From: Rhipicephalus microplus | Taxonomy: Eukaryota; Arthropoda; Arachnida; Ixodida; Ixodidae | Reading direction: 5' to 3' | Assembly (NCBI RefSeq): GCF_043290135.1 | Contig: NC_134702.1 | Span: 87,134,817-87,198,816 of the forward strand | DNA length: 64,000 nucleotides | Part shown: one piece after another, positions 12,659-22,442 of the stretch | How the letters are laid out: the number at the start of each line of letters is the position of its first letter | Position numbering within the stretch: the stretch's first letter is position 1 | Made by a program: the position numbers and the translations under genes | Notes under the pieces: generated by a model | What the model saw: only the letters and a program-made list of their open reading frames with translations | What the model was told of the DNA's origin: nothing | Database searches by the model: none

Positions 12659-15395
12659 ATCTATGGCGACATACATCGAAAGCATATCTGCAATCGTTTT
12701 GTTAAGGCGTTCGGTTAACCCGATAGTCTGCGGAGAGTAAGCAGTTGCTGTTCGGTGCGTCGTGCTGCTCAGCAACAGGATCTCTCGGAGCAACTGTGCC
12801 GTAAAAGCAGTGCCACTATCTGTGATGACGACAGTGGGAGCACCGTGGCGGAGAACGATGTTCCTAATAAAAAAAGTCTGCCACATCGGAAGCAGTTGCT
12901 CGCTCGGCGACTTGAGTTTCGCAGTATCTGGTCAAGTAGTCGATTGCAACCACAATCCAGCGGTTACCAGCTGTACACTTCGGAAATGGGCCGAGTAAAT
13001 CTATGCCGACCTTTTCAAAAGGTGCATGAGGGCGTCGCAAAGGCTGAAGCAAACCAGCTGGTTTCGTCGTTGAATTTTTGCGGCACTAGCAGGCTGTGCA
13101 TGTTTTGTCGTACTGCCAGATGGTTTTCGTAAGTTTCCGCCAGTAGTATTTGTCCTTGATCCGCGCCAGAGTACGTGTGAAGCCAAGATGCCTTGACGAT
13201 GGCTCGTCGTGACAAGCACGCAAAATATCATCGCGGAGAGCAGTAGGAACGACGACGAGGTAAGCAGTTTTCAATGGATGAAAGTTGTGCTTGTAGATGA
13301 TGTCTTGGCGTAGACAGAACGATGACAAATCACGTGCAAACTGACGGGGGGGGGTGGGGGGCGACGTCCTTCAAGGTATTCGATCAGCGGTTGTAGTTCT
13401 AAGTCTTTGCGTTGCTGCTCAGTCATGTTTAATGATGCGAGAACAGCAAGGCAGCTGAAGTCTTCATCCATGTCTTCTGCAGCGATCTCGACGGGTGCGC
13501 GGGAAAGACAGTCAGCGTCGGTGTGTTTCTGGCCAGACTTGCGAACCATCGTTATATCGAATTCCTGTAACCGAAGGCTGTATCTTGCGAGACGGTCCGA
13601 AGGATCTTTTATATTCGCTAGCCAGCAGAGAGAGTGGTGGTCACTGACGATTCGGATGGGGCGGGCGTCCGTACAAGTAGGGCCTGAATTTCATTATGGC
13701 CTATACAACCGCCAGACACTCTTTTTCTGTCGTCGAGTAGTTCTTCTCCGCAGATGACAACGTGCGGATAGCGTAGGCGATGACGCATTCCACGCCATCT
13801 TGACATTGCACGAAAATAGCTCCGAAGCAAAGATTACTTGCGTCAGTGCGGACTTCTGTGTCTGCTTCGGTGTCGAAGTGACCAAGGATCACCGGCGTTT
13901 GTAGGCGTTGTTGAAGGTCGTGGAAAGCGTCGGATTGTTAAGGACCCCAGACGAAGGCGACGTCATCCTCGACGAGTTGTTGTAGACGGCCGGTGATTTT
14001 CGAAAAATTCGGAACGAAGCGGCAGTAATAAGCACAAAGGCCAAGAAAGCAGCGTACATCATGCTTTGTTTTCTGTATCGGGACCAAAGCAACGGCCATA
14101 GCCTTCCTAAGGTTGGGGTGAATACCACTGCTGCCGACAACGTGGCCAAGAAATTTGAGCTCTTCATATCCAAAATAACACTCTTCTGGTGTCAGAGAGA
14201 GGCCGGTAGTGCGAATAGCCAGAAGAACTACCTCAAGCCGCTCAACGTGCTGTTGAGAAGTCGTAGAAGAAACGACTACGTTGTCTAAATTTACTAAACA
14301 AGAGTGCCACTTCAGGTCACATAAAACTGAGTCCATCATTTGTTGGAATGTGGCTGGAGCGGAGCACAGGCCAAAAGGGAGAACTTTAAATTCATAGAGA
14401 CCGTCAGGTGTAATGAACGCTGTTTTTTCTCGGTCCCGATCATCTATTTCAATTTGCCATTATCCGCTATGGAAATCCATGGAGAGAAGTAATGGGCGTG
14501 TTGCAGGCAACCCAAGGAGTCATCAATGCGAGGAAGAGGATATACGTCTTTTTTGTTATCTTGTTCGGTTTGCGGTATTCGACACAGAATCGTAGTGAAC
14601 CATCTTTTTTTTTAACCAGAACCACTGGTGATGCCCAAGGACTTGTCCATGGTTGAAATACATCGTCATCCAGCATTTGTCTCACTTGATGAAGGATGAC
14701 ATCCTGCTCCTTCTGCGACACGCGATGAGCAAGTTGGCGCACGAGTTGGACGTTGGGCTCACTGAAAATTCTGTGCTTCATTAGAGGGGTCTGCCGGACT
14801 TTCGACGTAGTGGCGAAATAGTCACTAAACGATGAGAGGAGACTGAGGAGCCTTGCCCTCTCAGGTTCTTCTAACTGGCGATTGACATTGAGGTGACTAG
14901 TCACATCAGTATCGCAGTTGTTCTCAGTCGAGATTGTCGTAATCAAAGGGAAGGCGTCCAAATCATCCAATGCCTCCAAATAAGCTATGGTTGTGCGTTT
15001 CGCAAAATGTCTGTGTTCGCCACTGAAGTTCGTAACTAAAACCGTAGCCTGGCCATTTCGGAGTTGAACGAGACTTCGAACAACGGGGACTTCCAGATCA
15101 AGCAATAACGTCAGGTTACTTTCGGCGACGCCCGTGATTGACTGCTCCCGTGGACACTCAACAAGCACGAAGATACTACTGCGAGGTGGCAACGAGACGT
15201 AATCATCAACTACGCGTAATGCCACGCCACAATGTTCGTTCTCTATGTCAAAATCTGGAGAAAGACAGTTACCAAAACTGACGAACAAATCACGCAAATT
15301 AAATATCACTCCATACTCTTGCAGATAATGTATGCCCAAAATTACCAGCCGAGAACAATTGGGCAGTACAAGGAGTGACGCTACAAAAGCCGACG

Positions 15396-15408
15396 CACAA
15401 ACCTCAAG
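15396..15408. repeat. 13-bp target site duplication of the I-like LINE, left copy
   Basis: CACAAACCTCAAG, identical to 21427-21439. It lies in the gypsy protease reading frame on both sides, which fixes the borders of the inserted LINE. Confidence 0.92.
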
Positions 15409-17686
15409 AGAGAGAGAGAGAGAGATAAAGATGCAAGGAAAGGAAGGGAGGTTAACCAGACGCACATCTGGTTTGCTACCCTGCACTGGGGAAGGAATAA
15501 AGGGGAGAAAAGAGGTTGCAGAAAGATGAGAAGGTACACACAATCACGAGCACACTCGGGGAGCACACACAGTCTACAGGCGGTCGCTCAGGTTTGTTGA
15601 CTTAAGGTAAAGTAGCAGTGCTTTAGTTGCTTTCTGCGCAACTGAGGCAGATGCCCAAGGTCCTAGTATCTTCTGCACACAAAATGGTCCATGGTCCGGG
15701 GTCAAGTCGATTCAAATTCATCCGGAGCTGGCATCGCTGTGTGTCGTAGCAAGCGCAGCTGCACAGGACGTGTTCGATGGTCTCTTCAGCTCCGCAGTAG
15801 TCGCATGTAGGAGTGTCTGCCATACTAATGCGAAAGAAGTACACCTTTGTAAATGCAACACCCAACCAAAGGCGGCATAACAGTGTCGCATCGGAGCGGG
15901 AAAGTTGTGATGGTAGCTTTAGCTTGAGCGAAGGATCCAGTTCATAAAATTGACACCTTTGGAAGCTGGTAGACGACCAGAACGTGCGTGTGAAATCTCG
16001 AGCCAGCAAGTAAAGTTGTCTTGCTGCATCATTCCTTGATAGAAGAATCGAGACTACATGGGTTTCTTCATGGGCTGAGCGGGCTGCATCATCGGCTAAT
16101 TGATTTCCGGTAATACCGATATGTCCAGGCAGCCATTGATATATAATATCATGCTCTCGTGCTAGAGCGTCATGATGGCAATGTCCTAATTCTTGTACCA
16201 GTTGGTCATGACTCCTCCTACGCATGGAAGACTGCAAACTCTGAAACGCTGCCTTCGAATCACACTATATGACCCATTTTCCTGGACGTTCTTGAACGAG
16301 ATATTGTAAAGCAGCCCTTATAACAGCAAGCTCTGATGCCGTAGATGTAGTCATATGCGACAACTCAAACTTGATTGTCATTTCTGCAGCCGGAATCACA
16401 GCGGCACCTGATGAGCTGCTGGACGAGACGGACCCATAAGTTTATATTTGCGTTCGGTCTAAGTACAACTCAGGTAATAATAGCAGTGTTGCTTTCTTCA
16501 ATGCTACTCTGGAGTGACTGCTTTTTTTTTTGATTCCCGGAATTTCTAGACGTACTTGCGGCTGGTCAAGGCACCACAATGGACATGCCACTCTCGCAGC
16601 TGGCGTATATCCTGATGGAATGCTGTTTAGGTGCTTGGCTATGACGTCTGAAAACGTAGCACGTGGTCTTGCGGAATGTAGAAGGGCCAAGTGGTGGTCG
16701 GGGACACGGCTAGCATGTCGACTGTGCGCTCTTAGGCAATCCACAACTATATATGTCCTGACCGGATGGTCTTTGGCAAGCATGATTGTGGCATAAGTAG
16801 AAGCGCATCGGGGCAGTCCTAGGCAGACACGCAGTGCCTGACCCTGCAAACTCTCCAATGAATGAGTATTCGATTTGCAAGTGTTAGTCAGTACCGGCAA
16901 GCTGTAGCGCAATAGACCCAGAATTACGGCCCTGTACAGCTGTAGCATGGAGGCCACAGAAGTTCCCCATGCTTTACCGCACAAGAATTTCATGATATGC
17001 ACAATAGATAGCAGTCTCTTCTTCAAGCACGCATAATGTGGGCTCCACGAAAGACTTCTGTCGATTATTATGCCCAGGAAACGATGCGTCCGTGCATATT
17101 TGACACTCTGCCTATTGATGTAAACAGGGTATGGCGTCATTGGTTTGCGTGTAAACGCCATCAACGCGCACTTCACGGTTGATATATTTAGGCCTTGTTT
17201 CTGAAGGTAGGCTGTTGTGAGGGTTGCTGCCCGCTGTATTCGTGCACGCACCTGAGGGCGAGTAACTGCAGCACTCCAGAGGCAAATATCATCGGCGTAT
17301 ATAGATAGGCACACCGACTTTGGCAGAACCTTCAACAGACCAATGAGGGCTACATTGAACAATGTGGGTCTTAAAACACCTCCCCGAGGTACTTCGCAGT
17401 AGGTGTAATGTTGGGCAGTTGTACCCTCATATGTTTGTACAAAGAAACCCCTGCCCGTTATATAATCTTTTATCTATTGAAACATTCGTCCACCAATGCC
17501 CATTTCTGCGAGAGAAGTGAGGATGGCATCGTGAGCTACATTATCATATGCACCCTTCACGTCAAGAAAGAGTGCCATTGATATGCGCTTGCGACTTTTT
17601 AGATGCGGAAGCATCTTATACTCGCGCCTTGTAGTGCGCCGTCCGCGCCGTCCGCACCGCTTCTCGAACATTCGACAGCTGACGCG

Positions 17687-17697
17687 CGCGCATGCGC
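17687..17697. promoter_or_regulatory. NRF-1-like palindrome GCGCATGCGC
   Basis: GCGCGCATGCGCC contains the palindromic core bound by NRF-1/EWG-type factors in animals. It lies about 240 bases upstream of the TATA box. Binding is inference from sequence only. Confidence 0.35.
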
Positions 17698-17906
17698 CGT
17701 CGCGCCGTCGCCCACTCTTCCACCGTCTGTGCATCCCTTCCTCCTCTACACACCGCGCGCGCTTCACTCCTCCACCATCCGTGCACCCTTCCTCCTCTAC
17801 ACACCGCGTTCGACATCTACAATTCTCCTGATTCTCCAGTGGACGCGCATGTGGCGTCGCGCTTCGAGAACATTCAACAGCTGACAGTGCATGCACCGTC
17901 GCGCTG

Positions 17907-17941
17907 TATATATACTCAAGGTCGGCGCTCGCTCGCTCAGT
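17907..17941 (+). promoter_or_regulatory. Pol II core promoter: TATA box plus arthropod initiator
   Basis: TATATATA at 17907-17914 is followed by TCAGT at 17937-17941. The A at 17939 would be +1, 32 bases from the start of the TATA box, which is the standard spacing. TCAGT is the classic arthropod initiator. TATATATA is itself palindromic, but the initiator fixes the plus direction. Confidence 0.6.
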
Positions 17942-17994
17942 TGCCGCTCGTCGGTTGGTTTGTACGGCGCGTCGACGTCCAAGGTCGCGGTGAA

Positions 17995-18135
17995 ATGAAT
18001 TCCAACGAATCCACAAACACAATGATCGACGTCCCTTCGACCAGCGCCGCCCTTTCGCATACGTGTGTACGTGTTCACTCATTTAATACCCCCTCCTACA
18101 ACCACGTTAACCAATTTAGCCATCGACCCAAGTAA
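17995..18135 (+). CDS. Hypothetical 46-codon ORF downstream of the promoter
   Basis: First ATG after the predicted start site at 17939 (leader 56 bases), in an AAATGA context; another ATG follows in frame at 18022. The product begins MNSNESTNTM and is Ser/Thr/Asn-rich, with no domain I recognise. The last codons overlap GTAAGT at 18132, so the real frame may continue by splicing. It could be exon 1 of a captured host gene, with promoter and start of intron, or a chance ORF. I cannot assign a function. Confidence 0.3.
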   Translation: MNSNESTNTMIDVPSTSAALSHTCVRVHSFNTPSYNHVNQFSHRPK

Positions 18136-18210
18136 GTCGCAATTTAACACCCCATTTCACAACCACGTTGACCAATTTAGCCATCGACCCAAGTAAGTCG
18201 CACTTTAACA
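18099..18210 (+). repeat. 61-bp tandem duplication with splice-donor-like GTAAGT
   Basis: CCACGTT(A/G)ACCAATTTAGCC and the downstream CGACCCAAGTAAGTCGCA occur twice, 61 bases apart. Each copy has CAA|GTAAGT (18132 and 18193), close to the 5' splice consensus. A partial third copy (CCCCGTTAACCAATT) follows at about 18212. Confidence 0.75.
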
Positions 18211-19935
18211 CCCCGTTAACCAATTATATGGTCCGCATCCTCCTCAGTGTTCCCCCGAGGGAAGCTGCGGGCAATTTTTTTTTCTTGTTGAACAAATGTC
18301 GATAAGTCAAGGACACAGTCAATGGAGGAGCGGCCCCGACGAAAACCTGCCATGCAAGAAGGGTATTTGGTGTATCGTTCCAAGTACCACTCGAGACGAA
18401 ATAGAACCATTCTTTCCATCACTTTTCCGAGGCAGCTTGCGAGGGCAATAGGGCGATACGCTGTCAAGTCCAATCGTGATTTTCCCGATTTCAAAAGTGG
18501 TATTAATCGACTTATTTTCTATTCTCGGGGAACACTGCCGCTGAGCCAGGAGTTGTTGAAGCATGTTAAAAGTTTTTTTCTGGCTTTTTGTCCAAGGTGT
18601 CCCAACGCACTATAAGTAATACCATCAGGACCTGGCGATGACATGCGCTTAGAAGCGACTAACGCACTTCCAGTTCTTTCATGGTGAACGGAATGTCCAT
18701 TTCTGGTAATCGCGTCTCAGGAACGATCATGGCGTTGATTCTCTCGTTCATAATATTCCAGGCAACTCTCGTGGAAAATTCTTCAGCCACCTCGAGTTCT
18801 GTTTTTCCATGATGGAGTGCGAAAGCTTTAAAAGGGTGCCGTTGTTGCGGAGAGGAGCGAAGACCACGAACTGTTCTCCAGATATATGACAGCGGTGTAA
18901 GAGGATCTAGAGATTCGCAGAATGCTTTCCAGCGTTCGCTCTCCAGTTTGTAAATGCGTTGTTGAATCTTTTTCTGGAGCCGCCTTGCTTCCCTCAGATC
19001 GTAAATTGATCTTGTGCGTCTGTATCGTCGTTCAGCACGCCTTCGTACAGCTCGTAATTTTTCCAGTTCGATGTCAAACTGTGTTATTTTAGACCAAAAT
19101 GGTAATTTACATTTGGACGCTTGCATAGCTTCTGCTATGGAATTTTCCAGGCTGCAGGCGAGGCCTTCTTGGCAAGCGTTCTCAACACGCGATGCAAACA
19201 TCGACCAGTCAGTGCCAATTGCAACACCGGAAGAGAAATGTTTTATGATACCATCGATCGTCACGTAGGTGGGTATGTGATCACTCCCATGAGTCTCAAT
19301 ATCGCAAAACCACTTGACTTTGTGAGAGAAGCACCGTGACACCAATGTCAGGTCAAGGCAACTGCCATACGTGAGACCCCGCAGATATGTGGGGGTACCA
19401 TCGTTCATGATGGAAAGGTCGTAATCGGAAGCGAATGTAACAATGCCCCGGCCGCTGGCATTCATCCTAGTGCTCCCCCAAAGCATGTGATGGGCGTTGA
19501 AGTCACCGGTGATTATCCAAGGCCCATCGGTTCTCATTAGGATGTCTTTTATTCTGTCGCAGTCAAATCGCGATGACGGAGATATATATCAACCAATAAG
19601 CGTGAACGAAACTGCATTCTTTTTTACACGAAGACACACGTACTGATTGCCGTCATTCGAACTTATTGGGTGCGAAAGATAAGTCAAGTCTGTGCGAATG
19701 TAAACAATTACTTTGCTTCGTTCTTCGCAAGCGGCTGAACAAAAAGCTTCATAACCGGACAATCTATAAGGCGTTGATACGTTTGGTTCACATATGACAA
19801 GTATAGGGAATTGATTGGCCCGAACAAATTGGCGAAAGTCCGAGATACGGGACTTCATGCCTCTGGCATTCCACTGAAAAATCGACGCACTTTTAACTTC
19901 AGTGCGGAAGATGAGATTTTGTTGAGCCATTGTGC

Positions 19936-21330
19936 TTATACGAGGTTAGCAAGAACTGGATTTAGTGCATCCAGTATTTGCAGTGCACTCTTAGCAGACG
20001 GAGATTGTATGCTGCTCAGTAGCGTGCGAATCGTGGTAATTATTGATTGCACGATTGCAGTCACTTGCCTGTCTTGGTTGAAAAGATCTCGAACCGGGAC
20101 GATTGCAGTCACTTGCCTGTCTTGGTTGGAAAGATCTCGACCCGGGAGCGCGAACTGGCCGTCATGAAACTCCTTCGGTTCGCTTGATGCTGCTTCCCTT
20201 TGAAGTGCAGGCCACTCTGTCGCAGTTAGGGTATGCTCACTGGCTTTGTCCTTTACAGCCTTTCCCACGGCATGTGGTCTGGGAGGCAAAGGAGGTGGTA
20301 CTGATGAGGGATCACGCAAACGTGTCGAGGAGGTAGCGGGCGTCCTCGAAGACCGACGTCGACGTGAACGACGCCTTCTGACTTTCGCTGCGGCTTCTCG
20401 ATGAGATGAGTGATCGCGCACCATCTCATTCAAGATGGCAATTTCCTTCTGAATCCACGGGCAGTCCTTCGATGTGACTTCATGGGATCCATTGCAATTA
20501 GAGCATTTCTTGACAGTTGCGACGCACTTATCCGCTTCATGGTGCTCGGCGCAGCGGTGGCATACCACCGAATTCTCGCAGACGCTGCTCACATGTCCAA
20601 GTTTCATGCATTTACGGCACTGGAGAGGCTTTGGAATGAAAGGCCGCACAGCATGTCTGAAGTACCCCACCTTCACATGAGAGAGGAGTGATGTGCTCTT
20701 AAACGCAATCTTCACGCAGCGAGACTTGCCTAGCCGGGTGACATCAACAATTGGAGTATCAGTTGTTGACTTGACAAGAAGTTGTAAGTCATTACTGGAA
20801 ATAGCGACATCAATGTCGTAGATCGCGCCGGTTACTACATCACATCCCAAGGGAACATGAGAGCGCACCTGGTTGCCGTCCAAGTCAGTTACACTGCGCA
20901 GAACGCCCAACGCACTTGCGTGCAAAACGTCCACAGCCAGTATATTCTTTCTGGCGTTCACTCTTATGTCCATGATCTCATTTGGCATGAGCGTTTCCAG
21001 AGACCTCGACACAGACTGTCTGTTAAGGCGTTTCATGCTGACGGTAGGAAGTGCAGGCAGAAACAGGATGGTATAAGTGTTCGATTTCGGCGCTTCACTT
21101 ACAGTATGAATAGTTGAGGATGAGGATGTTCTCATGTTCCTTCTCTTCGCCTTGCGGCGCAGCACAGGTTGGAAACCGTCATCTGAGAAGTTTTCACTGC
21201 TGAGATAGTAAGCATGAGTATCTTCACTATCGCTGTCACTCGCTTGTCCCATCCGCTTCCTGGAGGCGGCCGCCGCTGACGCTGCTGGTGCCGGCAGGCG
21301 CCCGGGGTGGTCTACATCCATCCCTTCCAA
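19936..21330 (-). CDS. I-like LINE ORF1, gag-like nucleic-acid-binding protein, intact
   Basis: 464 codons, no break. Residues 20-75 are acidic then basic and Ser-rich; 80-235 form the central region typical of I/Jockey-group ORF1; three zinc knuckles follow at about 238-251 (CX2CX4HX4C), 257-269 (CX2CX3HX4C form) and 276-290. An Arg-rich run is at 317-328 and a Pro-rich run at 341-352. The protein would coat element RNA in the cytoplasm and carry it to the nucleus. A 15-residue unit ending QVTAIV is duplicated near 397-427. The stop TAA is separated from the ORF2 ATG by five bases. ORF1 is open although ORF2 has many lesions. Confidence 0.9.
   Translation of the reverse strand: MEGMDVDHPGRLPAPAASAAAASRKRMGQASDSDSEDTHAYYLSSENFSDDGFQPVLRRKAKRRNMRTSSSSTIHTVSEAPKSNTYTILFLPALPTVSMKRLNRQSVSRSLETLMPNEIMDIRVNARKNILAVDVLHASALGVLRSVTDLDGNQVRSHVPLGCDVVTGAIYDIDVAISSNDLQLLVKSTTDTPIVDVTRLGKSRCVKIAFKSTSLLSHVKVGYFRHAVRPFIPKPLQCRKCMKLGHVSSVCENSVVCHRCAEHHEADKCVATVKKCSNCNGSHEVTSKDCPWIQKEIAILNEMVRDHSSHREAAAKVRRRRSRRRRSSRTPATSSTRLRDPSSVPPPLPPRPHAVGKAVKDKASEHTLTATEWPALQREAASSEPKEFHDGQFALPGRDLSNQDRQVTAIVPVRDLFNQDRQVTAIVQSIITTIRTLLSSIQSPSAKSALQILDALNPVLANLV
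20054..20143 (-). repeat. 45-bp in-frame tandem duplication in ORF1
   Basis: Two nearly identical 45-base units (CGATTGCAGTCACTTGCCTG...) side by side, adding 15 residues near the C-terminus of ORF1 without shifting the frame. Confidence 0.9.
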
Positions 21331-21426
21331 GGGAGCAGCGAAAACTGATCAACAGACTTAAATTACAACTGAAATATGCTGGAGTTAGCAGAAGTAGCTC
21401 CTATTCAAAACACACTTCTTCGTCTT

Positions 21427-21439
21427 CACAAACCTCAAG
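21427..21439. repeat. 13-bp target site duplication of the I-like LINE, right copy
   Basis: CACAAACCTCAAG, identical to 15396-15408. Confidence 0.92.
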
Positions 21440-21718
21440 CCTGGCGCACCTTCCTATAGGGGATACGAGGTGTCCTCCAGCGGTGATTAGTTGAGGGCCG
21501 TCCCACGTTGTCAGCGCCTTGTGTAGACGGGTGGACAATGAAGCACTCATTACCGAGTAATCGGCTCCCGTGTCGAAAAGTGCAGTCACCGAATAACAGT
21601 CGACGGAAAAGGTAATGACAGCGGACATTCTGCTGGCGGTTTCAGAAACAGGCTTTAACCGTACGTCGTAAGGCAGTGGCAGAGGGTATTTGTAAGGTTC
21701 GCGTGACAACGGCCTCAC
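21440..21718 (-). pseudogene. Gypsy aspartic protease, N-terminal part
   Basis: The minus frame reads ITFSVDCYSVTALFDTGADY, with the retropepsin active site as DTGA, then VMSASLSTRL. It would cut the Gag-Pol precursor. The frame is cut at 21439 by the I-like LINE and goes on at 15408. The upstream ORF carries the gag end; a short non-coding gap lies between. Confidence 0.85.
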
Positions 21719-21736
21719 CTCCGGAGGTCGCCGTTT

Positions 21737-22321
21737 TCAGTTACCCCGGCGTGGGATTGCGCCACTGACACCAGGGGACCCAAAGGCGGGTCGAGTGCGG
21801 TGCGCTGATGCGGACGGACGGGGTGATGGTGACCGTGACTGTTGTCGCGGCGGGACCGGCGCATGATGGCTACCTTCAAAGTAATCCACAATTTCTTGCG
21901 GGTGCTCACCATAGCGTGGACAACGGGCATCTGGGTGGAATCCGCGTAGGCCTATTCGTCGGTAGTAAAAGTCGCGGTACATGTGTTCAACTTCGCCACA
22001 ATGGTAGCACGAAGGACGATTGTCGGGTGCACCCAGACGATGCAATTCCGCGGGCTGGGACGAAAATCGGCCTGAGAAGGCGTGCGATGGGTTGGACTTG
22101 GAAAGCGTCTGGGGGTCCCAGCAGGCGGATGAGCAAAATGTGCCGTCGATGGCGTTAGAGACGCGTAGGGCATCCGCGTAGGAAAGCATGGGAGGTTCTA
22201 CTTGTGATGGTGGTGAGGAATGAACGAACTGCCTGATTTCGTTACAACGTTCGTAACGAGAGGTACTGGAATTGATACTCAGCACCTCTACTAGTCTGTC
22301 GCGAGGAAAAACGATAGACAC
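21737..22321 (-). pseudogene. Gypsy gag C-terminus with one zinc knuckle; N-terminus missing
   Basis: The frame contains NEIRQFVHSS, MLSYADALR, a zinc knuckle start CYHCGEVEHMYRDF (its last Cys is replaced by Phe), then GLRGFHPDARCPRYGEHPQEI and an Arg/Ser/Pro tail (RQQSRSPSPRPSA). This is the gag end of tick gypsy elements. The large capsid region found in the copy at 60115-61431 is absent. The reading starts almost at the primer-site-like sequence near 22283-22296, so gag has an internal deletion. The first ATG overlaps LTR sequence and is not a true start. Confidence 0.8.
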
Positions 22322-22378
22322 TAATTAACTCGAAGTGGACGACTGTTTACTAAGCCACAGCAGCCATTCACTTCTTCG

Positions 22379-22380
<2 letters not shown>
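22297..22380 (-). repeat. 5' LTR remnant of the gypsy element
   Basis: Aligns with 2371-2450 (shared CTCGAAGTGGA and ACTAAGCCA, and the terminal TGT on the plus strand). Just inside is CTAGTAGAGGTGCTGAGTA, which resembles the primer site TGGTGGAGGTGCTGGGTA of the gypsy copy at 59897. The outer half is replaced by an AT microsatellite. Confidence 0.7.

Positions 22381-22436
<56 letters not shown>
22381..22436. repeat. (TA)n microsatellite
   Basis: Pure AT dinucleotides replacing the outer part of the 5' LTR. Confidence 0.95.

Positions 22437-22442
<6 letters not shown>

Larger units (their letters stand above)
12655..15408 (-). pseudogene. Gypsy pol: end of protease, RT, RNase H, integrase core (decayed)
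   Basis: Minus strand, from 15408 down. 14467-15408 encodes the protease end (VILGIHYLQEYG) and the RT start ([20 protein letters not shown]). A frameshift follows near 14530, then 13938-14339 has the thumb (LKFLGHVVGSSGIHPNLRKA). The catalytic YLDD box reads NLDN, losing an aspartate. RNase H is at 13701-13892 (EVRTDASNLCFGAI, LSSAEKNYSTTEKECLAV). Integrase follows: zinc-binding region with HLGFTRTLARIKDKYYW (13086-13328) and core with VGIDLLGPF, VVITDSGTAF and GLTERLNKTIADML (12659-13052). A G-rich run at 13347-13362 sits between RNase H and integrase. Multiple frames are needed, so it cannot make protein. It ends at 12655 where the Harbinger-like element entered. Confidence 0.9.
17601..18274. 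mobile_element. GC-rich 674-bp insert inside the LINE RT
   Basis: The RT frame stops at a T run on each side (17596-17600, 18275-18283) and resumes across the insert, so this block is foreign. It is much richer in CpG than its surroundings. The left edge has a small palindrome (AGATGCGGAAGCATCT); GGATGCGG recurs in inverted orientation at 18233-18240. It contains duplicated blocks: GAACATTC(G/A)ACAGCTGAC at 17666 and 17869, CCTCCTCTACACACCGCG twice between 17730 and 17807, and a 61-bp repeat at 18099-18210. With only T runs at the borders the mechanism is open: retroposition or a MITE-like element. Confidence 0.75.
15623..19930 (-). pseudogene. I-like LINE ORF2: endonuclease, reverse transcriptase, RNase H (broken)
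   Basis: ORF2 starts at 19930, five bases after the ORF1 stop. Domains in order: APE-type endonuclease 18659-19930 (QWNARGMKSR, ICEPN, ITGDFNAHH, GSDHIP); RT 16442-18560 (AYRPIALASCLGKVMERM, GFRRGRSSIDCVLDL, FLDVKGAYDNVAHDA, VPRGGVLRPTLFN, YADDICLW); RNase H 15900-16430 (SELAV, CDSKAAFQSL, WLPGHIGITGNQLADDAA); C-terminal Cys/His motif CDYCGAEETIEHVL. The protein would nick DNA and copy element RNA into it. It is dead: TGA at 19589, a stop at 18659, a frameshift between 18659 and 18494, TAG at 17474, a stop at 16442 just before the RNase H TDGS box (which reads TYGS), TAG near 16263, and a 674-bp insert at 17601-18274. Confidence 0.92.
15409..21426 (-). mobile_element. I-like (RNase H-bearing) LINE, full length, inserted in gypsy protease
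   Basis: Minus strand: 5' UTR 21331-21426, ORF1 19936-21330, ORF2 15623-19930 and 3' UTR down to an AGAGAG tract at 15409 (CTCTCT at the 3' end of the element). A perfect 13-bp target duplication shows that this is a complete retrotransposition product, not a truncated one. ORF2 has endonuclease, RT and RNase H, the domain set of the I group. The 3' UTR stretch around 15440-15500 (GGTTAACCAG, CTACCCTGCACTG) recurs at 50100-50200 and 54490-54560, so the family has other copies here. Confidence 0.9.
2371..22380 (-). mobile_element. Ty3/gypsy LTR retrotransposon, nested and broken into three parts
   Basis: One element on the minus strand. 5' LTR remnant 22297-22380, gag C-terminus 21737-22321, protease start 21440-21718, then protease end, RT, RNase H and integrase at 12655-15408, integrase C-terminus and 3' LTR remnant at 2371-3130. 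The three coding blocks join without loss of sequence once the insertions 3131-12654 and 15409-21426 and one copy of each target duplication (TCTG; CACAAACCTCAAG) are taken out. The remaining body is about 4.5 kb, short for the family because most of gag is missing between the primer site and the zinc knuckle. Many frameshifts and stops make it an old copy. The single-element reading is inference from the clean junctions; separate fragments are less likely. Confidence 0.85.

Noticed and set aside
2784..22321. Two or three independent gypsy insertions
   Set aside because: The fragments are complementary, same strand and subfamily, and join exactly at target duplications.
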